Assembly (NCBI GenBank): GCA_040222995.1
Contig: JAVKBW010000087.1
Coordinates: 248,001-312,000 of the forward strand
Length of the DNA: 64,000 nucleotides
Direction: 5' to 3'
Source: JAVKBW01 sp040222995
Lineage (GTDB): Bacteria; Pseudomonadota; Alphaproteobacteria; UBA8366; Aestuariispiraceae
A program made the position numbers and the translations under genes. The notes under the pieces are model-generated. The model did not search any database. It saw only the letters and a program-made list of their open reading frames with translations, and had not been told where the DNA came from. Below are positions 56,119 through 64,000 of the stretch, piece after piece (positions within the stretch are counted from its first letter, which is position 1; each line of letters opens with the position of its first letter).

Positions 56119-57333
56119 TTGGTTCGACTGACCGATCTGCCGGATGCGTTGCGTGCGCTTGTGCAACGTTGCGAAGTGCCGACCCATACCGATACGCCGT
56201 GGACGCCGGGCGTGCCGATGGCCGAACAGCGTGTCGCCATCGTTTCGACCGCCGGGTTGCAGCGGGCGGGCGACCGGCCGTTCGATTTCGATTCCGACGA
56301 TTACCGGGTCATCCCCGGCGATGTCGATCCCGCAACCATTCTGATGAGCCATATCTCCAGCGATTTCGACCGGTCCGGCTTCCAGCAGGATATCAACGTG
56401 GTGCTGCCGTTGCAGCGCTTGCAGGAAATGGCGGCAGAGGGCGAGATCGCCTCGGTCGCCGGCTATCACTATTCCTTCATGGGGGCGACCCATCCGGACG
56501 ATATGGAGGAAAGGGCGCGCCAGCTTGCCGGCCTGATGAAGGCCGACTGCGTCAACACGGTTCTGCTCGCCCCCGTTTGACCGTTCTGTACGCGCGCCGT
56601 GTGCGGGCTTGCCAGAACGATCGAGGAAGAGGGGCTGACGACGGTGCTGATATCGCTGGTCCGCGAACAGACCGAACCGATGCGCCCGCCGCGCGCCCTG
56701 TGGGTGCCGTTCCCGATGGGACGGCCGTTCGGCGCGCCGGATGACATGGCCTTCCAGAAACGGGTGCTACGCGCGGTGCTGGGCCTGGCGGAACGAGGGT
56801 CGGGCCCGGTTCTCGACGATTTTCCTGATGATGCGCCGGGCACGGTCGAGGAAGCCGGCGGCTGGGTCTGCCCGGTCAGTTTCCCGTCACCTGAGGCGGA
56901 AGATACGGTTACAGAACGCCTGCGCCGGGAAATGCAGGAACTGCGCACGTGGTACGATCTCGGTCTCGAACGGCGCGGCCGCACCACGGTCGGGTCGTCC
57001 GGCCTGCCAATCGACAGTATTACCGATCTGCTGATCCGGATCGGCGACGGAGAGGTTTCCGACAATCCGCGCGACGATGTGGATCTTGGGGAATCCGTGC
57101 GCCTCGCGGTGGAGGATCTGAAAGCCTTTTATTACGAGGCCGCGACCGCACAGCCGGGGTCGCATCAGGCGACGGCGGACGAAGTGGCGAACTGGTTCTG
57201 GTTGCAAACCGAGGCCGGCAAGCTGATCCTCAATTGCATGACGGTCTGCGGTGACAGCGATAATCAGGCCCTGCGGGAAAAATCCGTCGTTTTCGCGCCG
57301 CCGCACTATCAGCGCGGGGACGGGAACGGCTAG
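56119..57333 (+). CDS. selenoprotein of the glycine/betaine reductase B (GrdB-like) family, UGA read as selenocysteine
   Basis: One reading frame of 404 residues interrupted only by TGA at 56578-56580 (residue 154). The codons around it read VLLAPV-U-PFCTRAV, a UxxC redox motif, followed by ARTIEEEGLTTVLISLVREQ and PPRALWVPFPMGRPFGAP. This is the pattern of GrdB-related selenoproteins. Start: TTG at 56119 with GAAGGAG eight bases upstream (VRLTDLPDALRAL); the longer frame would run through selC. A perfect stem-loop follows the UGA. Divergent from selC, and 34 bases before a ureohydrolase gene. Ordinary nonsense decay is the alternative, unlikely given the motif and hairpin. Confidence 0.88.
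56578..56619 (+). promoter_or_regulatory. UGA selenocysteine codon and candidate SECIS hairpin
   Basis: UGA at 56578-56580; after one base, CGTTCTG (56582-56588) pairs perfectly with CAGAACG (56613-56619). The 24-base interior can fold further (GCC/GGC with a G/U-rich loop GTGTGCG). Position and size suit a bacterial SECIS recognised by SelB. Confidence 0.75.
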
Positions 57334-57367
57334 AATAAACCGGTAATCAGCCAGGGGAGTATGAAAA

Positions 57368-58378
57368 ATGGCCGTCAGCCCGGAAGAAATGGAAGCCCGC
57401 CGCAGGGAAATGCAGAACTGGTACTGGTGGGGCGTGCCGACCTTCTTCAAATGTCCGCATAACGAAGATCCGGCGCAGTGCGATATCGGACTGGTCGGCA
57501 TTCCGCATTCCACCGGCAACGGGTCGACCGAGCGCGACCAGCATCTGGGGCCGCGCCAGATCCGCAATGTATCGGGCCGGTTGCGCCGGGCGCATCAGGC
57601 GTTCCACCTGATCCCGTGGGAAGAACACGCCATCCACGATCTGGGCGACGTGCCGCTGCCGCAGGCCAACAACAACGAGATTTCCGTCGAGCACATTCAG
57701 GACTTTTACGAACTGCTGGACGACGCCGGCACACGGCCGGTTTCCATCGGCGGCGACCACGCGGTGACCGGGCCGATCCTGAAGGCGCTGGGCGGCGAGA
57801 ACGGAAAGATCGCCGGCGGCAAGAAACTCTCGCTGGTGCATTTCGACGCGCATCGCGACGACTACGACCACATGCCGCACTGGCTCGGTGCGGTGCGGTC
57901 GGCGGCGCACTGGGCGGCCTATACGGTGAACGAAGGCCATGTCGACCCGACGCGGTCGGTCCAGCTCGGCATTCGCGGCAACCCGATGAAACCGCGCAAC
58001 GATCCGTCGGAAAGCGATACCGGCTACCGGGTCCTGCCGACCGACGAGATCGTGCAGATCGGGATTGAGGAAACCGTGCGCATCATGCGCGAAAAGATCG
58101 GCGACAACCCGGTCTACATCACCTTCGACCTTGATGCGCTCGACCCGTGCGATGCGCCGGGCGTCGCCAATCTTGAAGCCGGTTATCGGGGCCTGCGCAC
58201 GTATGAAGCGGTGCAAATCCTGCACGGGCTGCGCGGTTGCAACATCGTCGGCGCGGATGTCGTCTGCCCGATGCCGACGGTCGACAACCCGAACCAGATC
58301 ACCGGCCTCACCGGCACCGTGCTGATGTTTGAAATGCTGTGCCTGATTTCGGACTACCTGCGTAGCCATAGTGGGTAG
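57368..58378 (+). CDS. agmatinase/arginase family ureohydrolase
   Basis: A 336-residue ureohydrolase with all manganese motifs: SIGGDHAVTGPIL, LVHFDAHRDDYDHMP and YITFDLDALDPCDAPG. It hydrolyses a guanidino compound (agmatine, guanidinobutyrate or similar) to urea plus an amine; the substrate is not decided by sequence. GGGGAG precedes the start. In one operon with the selenoprotein. Its last 40 codons recur in diverged form at 62830. Confidence 0.93.
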   Translation: MAVSPEEMEARRREMQNWYWWGVPTFFKCPHNEDPAQCDIGLVGIPHSTGNGSTERDQHLGPRQIRNVSGRLRRAHQAFHLIPWEEHAIHDLGDVPLPQANNNEISVEHIQDFYELLDDAGTRPVSIGGDHAVTGPILKALGGENGKIAGGKKLSLVHFDAHRDDYDHMPHWLGAVRSAAHWAAYTVNEGHVDPTRSVQLGIRGNPMKPRNDPSESDTGYRVLPTDEIVQIGIEETVRIMREKIGDNPVYITFDLDALDPCDAPGVANLEAGYRGLRTYEAVQILHGLRGCNIVGADVVCPMPTVDNPNQITGLTGTVLMFEMLCLISDYLRSHSG

Positions 58379-58479
58379 CTGCTAAAAATTAGAGGGTGTT
58401 TACCCCGGCGATGGAGATTGTATTGGAATAGGTTGTTGTGCATATTGGTGCGATTAAAGCATAAAAAAACGTCAAGTGG

Positions 58480-59292
58480 ATGGCTGGCTCAAACTTCCCT
58501 CACAATTTGCGATTTCTTTGTAGTTACAAGGAATCAATTTCGCTTGTTTGCCGCGATCTGGGAATAAACAGAAGCCAGTTTAACCGATATCTTTCCGGCG
58601 CGTCTTCCCCTCGCGATTCCCTGATGCGTAAAATCTGCGACTATTTCGGTGTGGAGCATTATGAAATCCTGCTTCCGGCAGCCGAGTTTGAATCGCTGAT
58701 CGCTATCCGGGGTGTCTCCGGGAACTTCCGCGATCGGCGTCTGACTGAGTGTATTTCCCATATTATTCGGTCCAGCGACAAAAGAATTCTGGAAGTGCAG
58801 GGAACTTTTTTCGAATACTATTACTCATTCGCCAAACCAGGGTCGGTTTTGCGTTTGCTGGTCAGATTCGAGGAACACGACGGTATCGTCGAATTCAACA
58901 GGATGGTAAGGATCGGCGCGCCGGGACAGTCTTGCCAAACCCTGCACCGGTACAGCGGCATTGCGGTGATGTTCGGCGACAGGATATTCATGCATGATCA
59001 TCAGCGCGACCGCACACTCGATCTGACCCAGACGATCCTGTATCCGGATTTTTCCGGCCAGATAAACGTTATGACCGGCATGAGTCTGGGCGTTGCTGCA
59101 AACCAGCAGCGCACGCCGTGTTGCGCGCGAACTTATCTGGAAAGAGTTAGTCCGTTAAGCACGTGGCGTCAGAACTATCGTCAATGCGGCCTGCTTGATG
59201 CCAAAAAAGGCGAAGTGCCACAGATCATTCTGGATGCTATTGATAACAGTCATTCAGGCCCAAACCATTTTACGCCTTATTCGATGTCCTGA
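58480..59292 (+). CDS. XRE-type HTH transcriptional regulator
   Basis: A 270-residue protein. It has an N-terminal helix-turn-helix (about residues 8-65, ISLVCRDLGINRSQFNRYLS, then SLMRKICDYFGVEHYEIL) and a C-terminal domain of about 190 residues with no recognised family. Convergent with the MlrC-type gene; a local regulator of the peptidase/binding-protein pair is plausible. Confidence 0.85.
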   Translation: MAGSNFPHNLRFLCSYKESISLVCRDLGINRSQFNRYLSGASSPRDSLMRKICDYFGVEHYEILLPAAEFESLIAIRGVSGNFRDRRLTECISHIIRSSDKRILEVQGTFFEYYYSFAKPGSVLRLLVRFEEHDGIVEFNRMVRIGAPGQSCQTLHRYSGIAVMFGDRIFMHDHQRDRTLDLTQTILYPDFSGQINVMTGMSLGVAANQQRTPCCARTYLERVSPLSTWRQNYRQCGLLDAKKGEVPQIILDAIDNSHSGPNHFTPYSMS

Positions 59293-59314
59293 TCGATCTT
59301 TGTTCGCACCGTGG

Positions 59315-60817
59315 TTATAGCGGTTCATGTACCGGCCCGCCAGGCATGATGCGCAGGCCTTTTCTAAGATTTCTGTAATCCAGCAGACGATTATCGGCAA
59401 CGTTTTGCGCCGGTGCGATGACTTCGATGATCTGCGCCGAGATGGGTTGAAATTCAGCACGGTAGTGGACGCTGCTTTTAAGAACGACGATGGAATGCCG
59501 GGCCGGATCGATCCCCAGATGCGTGAACATCGCCTGGTCGGCAGCCTGTTCCGGATTCGTGGACACAACAATTCTGATACCGCCAAGGCGCAGCACTGCC
59601 ATCGGTCCCAGCTCCATCCGGCTGCCGTTGAAATAGTCGCCCTTGCACAGAAAACTGCCGTTGCTGACGGCCTCGACACGATAGCGGGCCTCAAATGGTT
59701 GGTGACCGGCCAGACCTGACTTGCCGCCAAGGCCGATCGAGATGTCCTTGCCGATCCCAGCTTCATGGGCGGCGGCAGCGGCGGCGGGGTCGCAGAAAAT
59801 ACCGATGACGGCATCGGCAACGTCATGTCGGACCAGCGATTCCAGGATCCATGTGGTATCGCTGCTCGTGCCACCGCCTGCATTGTCCTGAACATCCGCC
59901 AGTATGATCGGCCGGTCCAGGCCGGGGGCGGTTGAAATGGCATGTTGTACTGCATCTTCCACCGTCCACAAATCGGCAACGAACTGATTTTCCCTGTCCA
60001 CCATGTAAGTGTAAAGATTATCCGCTGTCCGGTCGGCGGCATCCTGATTTGCGCCGTATGCGATGATCGATGGTCCGCAATGCGGCACATCTGACGGGTT
60101 GAAACCGAACGCCATGGAGACATGTTCGATATCGGGTAACCGTTCCAGCGCCGCCATATACTCGAACGCTGCCTTGGATGGGCCGATCATTGTACAGCCG
60201 ACAGTATTCGGAACCAGAAAGGGCAGGCGTCGAAACGCCTTGTAGCAGGGGCCGCCGCGGTCGATGTGGCGGGCGATTTGAAAAGCGGATTTGCGCCCGG
60301 TCTCGGCCATGTCGATATGCGGATAGGTTCGGTAGATCAGAAGCTGGTCGGTAAAATTCACCATGTCGTCTGTCAGGTTTGCATGAAAATCGAGGCTGAT
60401 GACGATAGGCAGATCAGGGCCGGTTATTGTTCGGACCCGACGCAGGAATTCGCCCTCGCCATCTTCGTATTGCTCGGTAACCATCGCGCCGTGAAGATCG
60501 AGCAACAAGCCATCAATCGGCCCGGCCCGTATCAGGTCGTCCAGCAGAATTTCCGAAATCTTTTCGAACGCGTCCGACGTCACACGGCCGCACGGGCTGG
60601 CATTGCACCACGATAACGGAACGATCTCCCGGCCCTGCTCATTGCAAGCCTCGATCATGCCGGCCGCCGCCATATTATAACCTTTGAGCGTCGTGAACAT
60701 CTCGTCACCACGCACAATCCCGGGCCAGCCGTCAGCCCGGATAAAGCGGTCGAATGTCGCCGGTTCCATCGAGAATGTATTTGTTTCGTGATGAAACCCG
60801 CCTATGGCAATGCGCAC
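59315..60817 (-). CDS. M81 family metallopeptidase (MlrC-like)
   Basis: A 500-residue protein from the GTG at 60817 (VRIAIGGFHHETNTFS), with GGGGGAG nine bases upstream. It has the MlrC domain with LLLDLHGAMV, VISLDFHANLT and TYPHIDMAETG, and a C-terminal domain with ILADVQDNAGGGTSSDTTW. The family includes microcystin-degrading MlrC, which cleaves linear peptides. In this context it more likely acts on small imported peptides or amides. Downstream of the binding protein at 61043 on the same strand. Confidence 0.92.
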   Translation of the reverse strand: MRIAIGGFHHETNTFSMEPATFDRFIRADGWPGIVRGDEMFTTLKGYNMAAAGMIEACNEQGREIVPLSWCNASPCGRVTSDAFEKISEILLDDLIRAGPIDGLLLDLHGAMVTEQYEDGEGEFLRRVRTITGPDLPIVISLDFHANLTDDMVNFTDQLLIYRTYPHIDMAETGRKSAFQIARHIDRGGPCYKAFRRLPFLVPNTVGCTMIGPSKAAFEYMAALERLPDIEHVSMAFGFNPSDVPHCGPSIIAYGANQDAADRTADNLYTYMVDRENQFVADLWTVEDAVQHAISTAPGLDRPIILADVQDNAGGGTSSDTTWILESLVRHDVADAVIGIFCDPAAAAAAHEAGIGKDISIGLGGKSGLAGHQPFEARYRVEAVSNGSFLCKGDYFNGSRMELGPMAVLRLGGIRIVVSTNPEQAADQAMFTHLGIDPARHSIVVLKSSVHYRAEFQPISAQIIEVIAPAQNVADNRLLDYRNLRKGLRIMPGGPVHEPL

Positions 60818-60965
60818 GTTTACTGACTCCCCCTGAAAGGCATGCACTTGGGCCCGGCGGAAGATCGCCTGTTCTGTCCGGTGCAACTCTTTTCCGGCCG
60901 GTTGGTCTTGTCCGGCATTATGGAATTTTGAATGTCGAACCTGAATGGTCCTGGCTGTCAGATTG

Positions 60966-61001
60966 AAAAGCCCGGTTTCTCGGATGGAGACGCCGGGCTT
61001 T
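60966..61001 (-). terminator. hairpin after the second binding-protein gene
   Basis: Nine-base stem AAAGCCCGG/CCGGGCTTT (60967-60975 with 60993-61001) with a 17-base loop, followed on the minus strand by a short CTTTTC. Confidence 0.6.
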
Positions 61002-61042
61002 CGCAACAGTTTCAGGCATCATTTTATGCTTGGTGCGTGATG

Positions 61043-62656
61043 TTACGCTACCCACCAGCGTTCAATGATACGTCGACCATCGAAGGCCTTCAGCGCTGAG
61101 ACATGATCGCCATGGGCAACCTTATCGGTCTTCGCTGTGACGGCGTTGGCGAAAGCAGGCACGACGATACCCCCCTCATCTCGCAGGATTTTCTGCATTT
61201 CGTAATACATTTCCCCACGCTTGCCTTTGTCCAGTTCGGCGCGCGCCTCAACCAGAAGTTTCTGGAACCGGGGATGGTCCCACTGCGTGTCATTCCACGG
61301 TGCGTTGACGTCGTATGCTGTGGTCAGCATCGTATCCGCGACTTGGTAGCCGCCCCAGTACAAGGCGACGAATGGCTTCTTGAGCCACACATTCGACCAG
61401 TATCCGTCGCTGGACTCCCGTTCGATCGCGAGGTTGATACCGCTCTTCTTGCAGGACTCCTGATACAGGACAGCAGCATCCACAGCGCCGGCAAAGGCTG
61501 CCTCGGCGGTGCTGAGCGCGACATCTACGCTTTCAAGGCCTTCCTGTTTCAGATGCCACTTCGCTTTGTCCGGATCGAAGGGTGTCTGCTCCAAATCAGC
61601 GGCATGATATTCATAGGATGGACCGATCGGGTGGTCATTTCCCTTCGTGCCCCGGCCCTGCAGGATATACGTCAGGAAGGCGTCGCGATCGATGCCGAGT
61701 TTCAGAGCCATGCGAACATTGTTGCTGTTGTATGGTGCGGTCTGGGTGAACATGGAATAGGCATAGTGCAATGGCCCGGTATACTCCTCGACCTGGATAC
61801 CGGGTTTCTTCTCCAGCAGTTTGGCCGTTTTTGAATCTACCTGGTCTATGGCATCTACCTGGCCGCTTAACAGGGCGCTTGTCCGGGCATTTGGATCGAC
61901 GATAGAAAGCAGTTCTACCTGATCGGCATGCGCACGGCCTTCTTTCCAATAGTTGGGATTGCGCTGGAAGTTGGCCCGGACACCGGGCTCGAAATCCTTG
62001 AGACTATAGCCTCCAGTGCCGACAAAGCCGCGCCAGTCAATATCGTCATCGGATATGGCCGGGAAAATACAGGTGTTCGCGGAGCTAAGAATACTTGGAA
62101 AATCGGCGTTTCCTGCCTTCAGCTTGAAAGTAATTGAATGCGCGCCATCGACGTTCATTTCCTCAATCTGACTGAGAATACTGCTGACTGCGGATTTCGA
62201 GTCTTCCTTCGTATGGTAGTTTATGTTGGCAACGACATCCTTGGTTGTCAGCGACCGGCCATCATGGAACTCTACGCCTTTACGAAGTTTGAATGACCAG
62301 GATTTGGCGTCCGAAGACGATTCCCAGCTTTCCGCGAGACTGGGAACCAGTTTCCCATCCGGCGCAACTTCGGTCAGCGTGTTGGCGATGCCGTATATCG
62401 CGGTCCATTCAAATCCGTTCGAAACGAGTGCCGGATCAAGTGTATCTGACGTTCCGCCATGGCTCATCGCAAGAGTCATTTTGCCGCCTCTTTTCGGCGG
62501 CGCTGCCTGCAAGGCCTTCGCAGCCATTGTGCTGGCCAGAATGGAGGACACGCCAAGCGCCATGGCACGACCTGTGAACTCCCGTCGGCTGATGGCGCCC
62601 TGTGTCAGACGGGCGCCGAGCCAGTTCAATTGTGATGAGTTGTCGTTCCTGTTCAT
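61043..62656 (-). CDS. ABC transporter dipeptide-type substrate-binding protein
   Basis: A 537-residue SBP_bac_5 protein from the ATG at 62656 (GGAGAG upstream). It has a twin-arginine-like leader (ISRREFTGRAMALG), mature start around PPKRGGKMTLAMSHGGTSDT, and C-terminus GRRIIERWWVA. Paralogue of the protein at 30205-31815. No permease or ATPase genes adjoin; likely feeds the MlrC-type peptidase pathway through a distant transporter. Confidence 0.92.
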   Translation of the reverse strand: MNRNDNSSQLNWLGARLTQGAISRREFTGRAMALGVSSILASTMAAKALQAAPPKRGGKMTLAMSHGGTSDTLDPALVSNGFEWTAIYGIANTLTEVAPDGKLVPSLAESWESSSDAKSWSFKLRKGVEFHDGRSLTTKDVVANINYHTKEDSKSAVSSILSQIEEMNVDGAHSITFKLKAGNADFPSILSSANTCIFPAISDDDIDWRGFVGTGGYSLKDFEPGVRANFQRNPNYWKEGRAHADQVELLSIVDPNARTSALLSGQVDAIDQVDSKTAKLLEKKPGIQVEEYTGPLHYAYSMFTQTAPYNSNNVRMALKLGIDRDAFLTYILQGRGTKGNDHPIGPSYEYHAADLEQTPFDPDKAKWHLKQEGLESVDVALSTAEAAFAGAVDAAVLYQESCKKSGINLAIERESSDGYWSNVWLKKPFVALYWGGYQVADTMLTTAYDVNAPWNDTQWDHPRFQKLLVEARAELDKGKRGEMYYEMQKILRDEGGIVVPAFANAVTAKTDKVAHGDHVSALKAFDGRRIIERWWVA

Positions 62657-62829
62657 TTTGCTCTCCAAGGCTTATGGAGGGGCGGGTTGGGGAAATCATT
62701 ATTATTGAAAGCCACTCCTGTTCCAAACATGCTATGCGCAATCCGGAGACTGTGACCATTACGCAAACCTAATGCTAATGGTGCTGTTTTATGCTCATTT
62801 TGCATCAGAATGCCCATGGCAGAAGTCGA

Positions 62830-62952
62830 GTCGTCTGCCCGATGCCGACGGCCGACAACCCGAACCAGATCACCGGTCTGACCGGCACCGTGCTGATGTT
62901 CGAAATGCTGTGCCTGATTTCGGATTATCTGAGGGGCGCCAATAAAGGTTAG
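62830..62952 (+). pseudogene. 3' remnant of a ureohydrolase gene
   Basis: Forty codons (VVCPMPTADNPNQITGLTGT, then VLMFEMLCLISDYLRG..., TAG at 62950) matching the end of the intact gene at 58259-58378. The differences are mostly synonymous. The preceding sequence is unrelated. The stop overlaps the convergent glycosyltransferase stop, as expected for a native gene pair. Confidence 0.88.
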
Positions 62953-64000
62953 GACTTTACGCCGGTCAGGATATCCATCAACTGCCGTATCCTGTTCTTC
63001 CAACTCCAGTCCTTCATGCCTATCGCCGCCTGTAACCCCATCTTTTTCGTGGCATCGTGATTTTCGCAGGCGTGTTCAAGCGCCGCAACAACGTCGTCCA
63101 CGCTGCTTTCGCCCCAGCCTTCCACGCCGACATCCGGTTCGGGCGGGATGACCTGCCGCTGATGCGTCAGCGGAAGGCAGTGCGCGCCGTCGCCGATCAG
63201 GTCGAGATGGCCCGTATTGGCGGAAAGTATACACGGCACACCGCTCGCCATGGTTTCCATGGCGACCAGATTGGTGCCGCCTTCACAACGGTTGGGGAAA
63301 ACGGCGATGTCGATTGCCCGCATCAGGTTCGGCGTTTCCTCGTTCGCGACAATGCCGAGATCGATGACGGAGCCGGGCGCAGCGCCGTTTGCCTCCGCCC
63401 AGTCGACGATCTTCAGCCGGTTGTCCGGGCCGGTTTCCGGCGCGTGGTCGATATGGGGCGAGGCGGCGATGCTGCGTGCCGTTTCCGGCCAGACATTGTG
63501 CCACGCCGTCACCAGAACGGAATCAGGATGGGCGGCGTGGAATTTCTTCCAGGCCGCCAGCACGATATCCTGCCCCTTGCGGTATTCCAGCTTGCCGCCG
63601 GAAAACACCGTGAAGCGGTCGCCGAACAATCGCTTCGTCGAGCGCGGCCGGAACAGGGCCGTATCGATCCCCTGCAGCGCGCAACGGACATCGGACAAGC
63701 CCTTCGCCTGCAGTATGCGGGCGTTCCAGGTTGAGCCGGCGATCACCATATCCAGCGTCCGGGCCCGCTGCATCGCTGCGGCGGAAAGATTGGTGTTTTC
63801 CAGAAACACGAAGCCGATCGTCCGATCGCCCCGATACTGCCGTTCGATGTGCAGCGGGGTCAGGTCGTTGCCAAGGGCCTTCAACAGGCACATGTCAGGA
63901 CAATGTGTGACCCCTGAACCGTCTGCCGGCAGCGCACGGAACCGTTCCGCTTCGGCCAGAAGGGGCTTCAGCCGGGCGAGTTGCGCCGGGTTCATCGTCG
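62949..64000 (-). CDS. glycosyltransferase family 4-like protein (5' end outside window)
   Basis: At least 348 residues; an ATG at 63995 is available, but the frame is open to the edge and the N-terminal Rossmann lobe seems incomplete. Visible: FSGGKLEYRKGQDIVLAAW, then PNLMRAIDIAVFPNRCEGGT and VAMETMASGVPCILSANTGH, typical of GT4 acceptor/donor sites. Donor and acceptor are unknown. Confidence 0.85.
   Translation of the reverse strand, partial: TMNPAQLARLKPLLAEAERFRALPADGSGVTHCPDMCLLKALGNDLTPLHIERQYRGDRTIGFVFLENTNLSAAAMQRARTLDMVIAGSTWNARILQAKGLSDVRCALQGIDTALFRPRSTKRLFGDRFTVFSGGKLEYRKGQDIVLAAWKKFHAAHPDSVLVTAWHNVWPETARSIAASPHIDHAPETGPDNRLKIVDWAEANGAAPGSVIDLGIVANEETPNLMRAIDIAVFPNRCEGGTNLVAMETMASGVPCILSANTGHLDLIGDGAHCLPLTHQRQVIPPEPDVGVEGWGESSVDDVVAALEHACENHDATKKMGLQAAIGMKDWSWKNRIRQLMDILTGVKS

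Noticed and set aside
56599..57333. Separate gene starting at GTG 56599
   Set aside because: No ribosome binding site. It lies in frame with the upstream ORF and begins inside the conserved UxxC region.
1..64000. CRISPR array, rRNA genes, or replication origin
   Set aside because: No regularly spaced repeat series, rRNA segments, or DnaA-box cluster noticed anywhere in the window.

Overview
The window looks like chromosome from an alphaproteobacterium, probably Rhodospirillales-like. The support is moderate: high GC, a rhizobial-type glycerol ABC operon (glpVSTPQU with glpR-glpD-glpK), OmpW, a VPLPA-type C-terminal sorting tail, an EF-SelB/SelA/SelD set, and many orphan TAXI and dipeptide-type binding proteins.

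Regions: (1) 1-9.3 kb, small catabolic and regulatory genes: the end of a His-rich membrane protein, a TetR regulator, an alpha/beta hydrolase with an amidohydrolase, an Lrp regulator, a MaoC dehydratase, a TAXI binding protein, a glutamine amidotransferase divergent from a MocR regulator, and a DUF3422 membrane protein. (2) 9.7-11.3 kb, an ammonium transporter followed by an unlisted 56-residue membrane protein. (3) 11.3-17.7 kb, the selenium locus: a flavoprotein-SelD fusion converging on selB-selA plus a coupled dehydratase. (4) 17.8-28.6 kb, OmpW and a complete glycerol uptake and catabolism region. (5) 28.6-35.3 kb, a malonyl-CoA synthetase-like ligase, a binding protein with an in-frame amber codon, a class III aminotransferase and an unknown protein.

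(6) 35.42-55.89 kb is an integrated element of about 20.4 kb. A tyrosine integrase lies next to a tRNA-Sec gene (selC). The last 14 nt of the tRNA, TGGCGGAGAGGGCA on the + strand, recur at the far end, and an integrase-promoter motif, ACCCACAAATA, is found just inside both ends. The element carries an integrase/AlpA/primase/DUF3631 module. Its cargo is a Crp regulator, a cyclic-nucleotide-binding metallo-beta-lactamase protein, a CheB-CheR-PAS-kinase-REC-REC-LuxR protein of about 1468 residues, a BON lipoprotein, an OmpA lipoprotein and several very small proteins. It also holds decayed pieces: an IS6 transposase, a Crp fragment, a TIR-bounded element and paired REP-like repeats.

(7) 55.9-64 kb: selC is divergent from a gene interrupted by one in-frame UGA. 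That UGA forms a UxxC motif and is followed at once by a 7-bp stem-loop that could be a SECIS. This is read as a selenoprotein of the glycine/betaine reductase B (GrdB-like) type, and it is operonic with an agmatinase-family ureohydrolase. The 3' end of the ureohydrolase is present again 4.5 kb downstream as a diverged remnant, flanking an XRE regulator, an MlrC-type metallopeptidase and a second dipeptide-type binding protein. A glycosyltransferase runs off the right edge.

Functionally, selD, selA, selB and selC supply a complete selenocysteine pathway, and the selenoprotein next to selC is its one visible client in this window.
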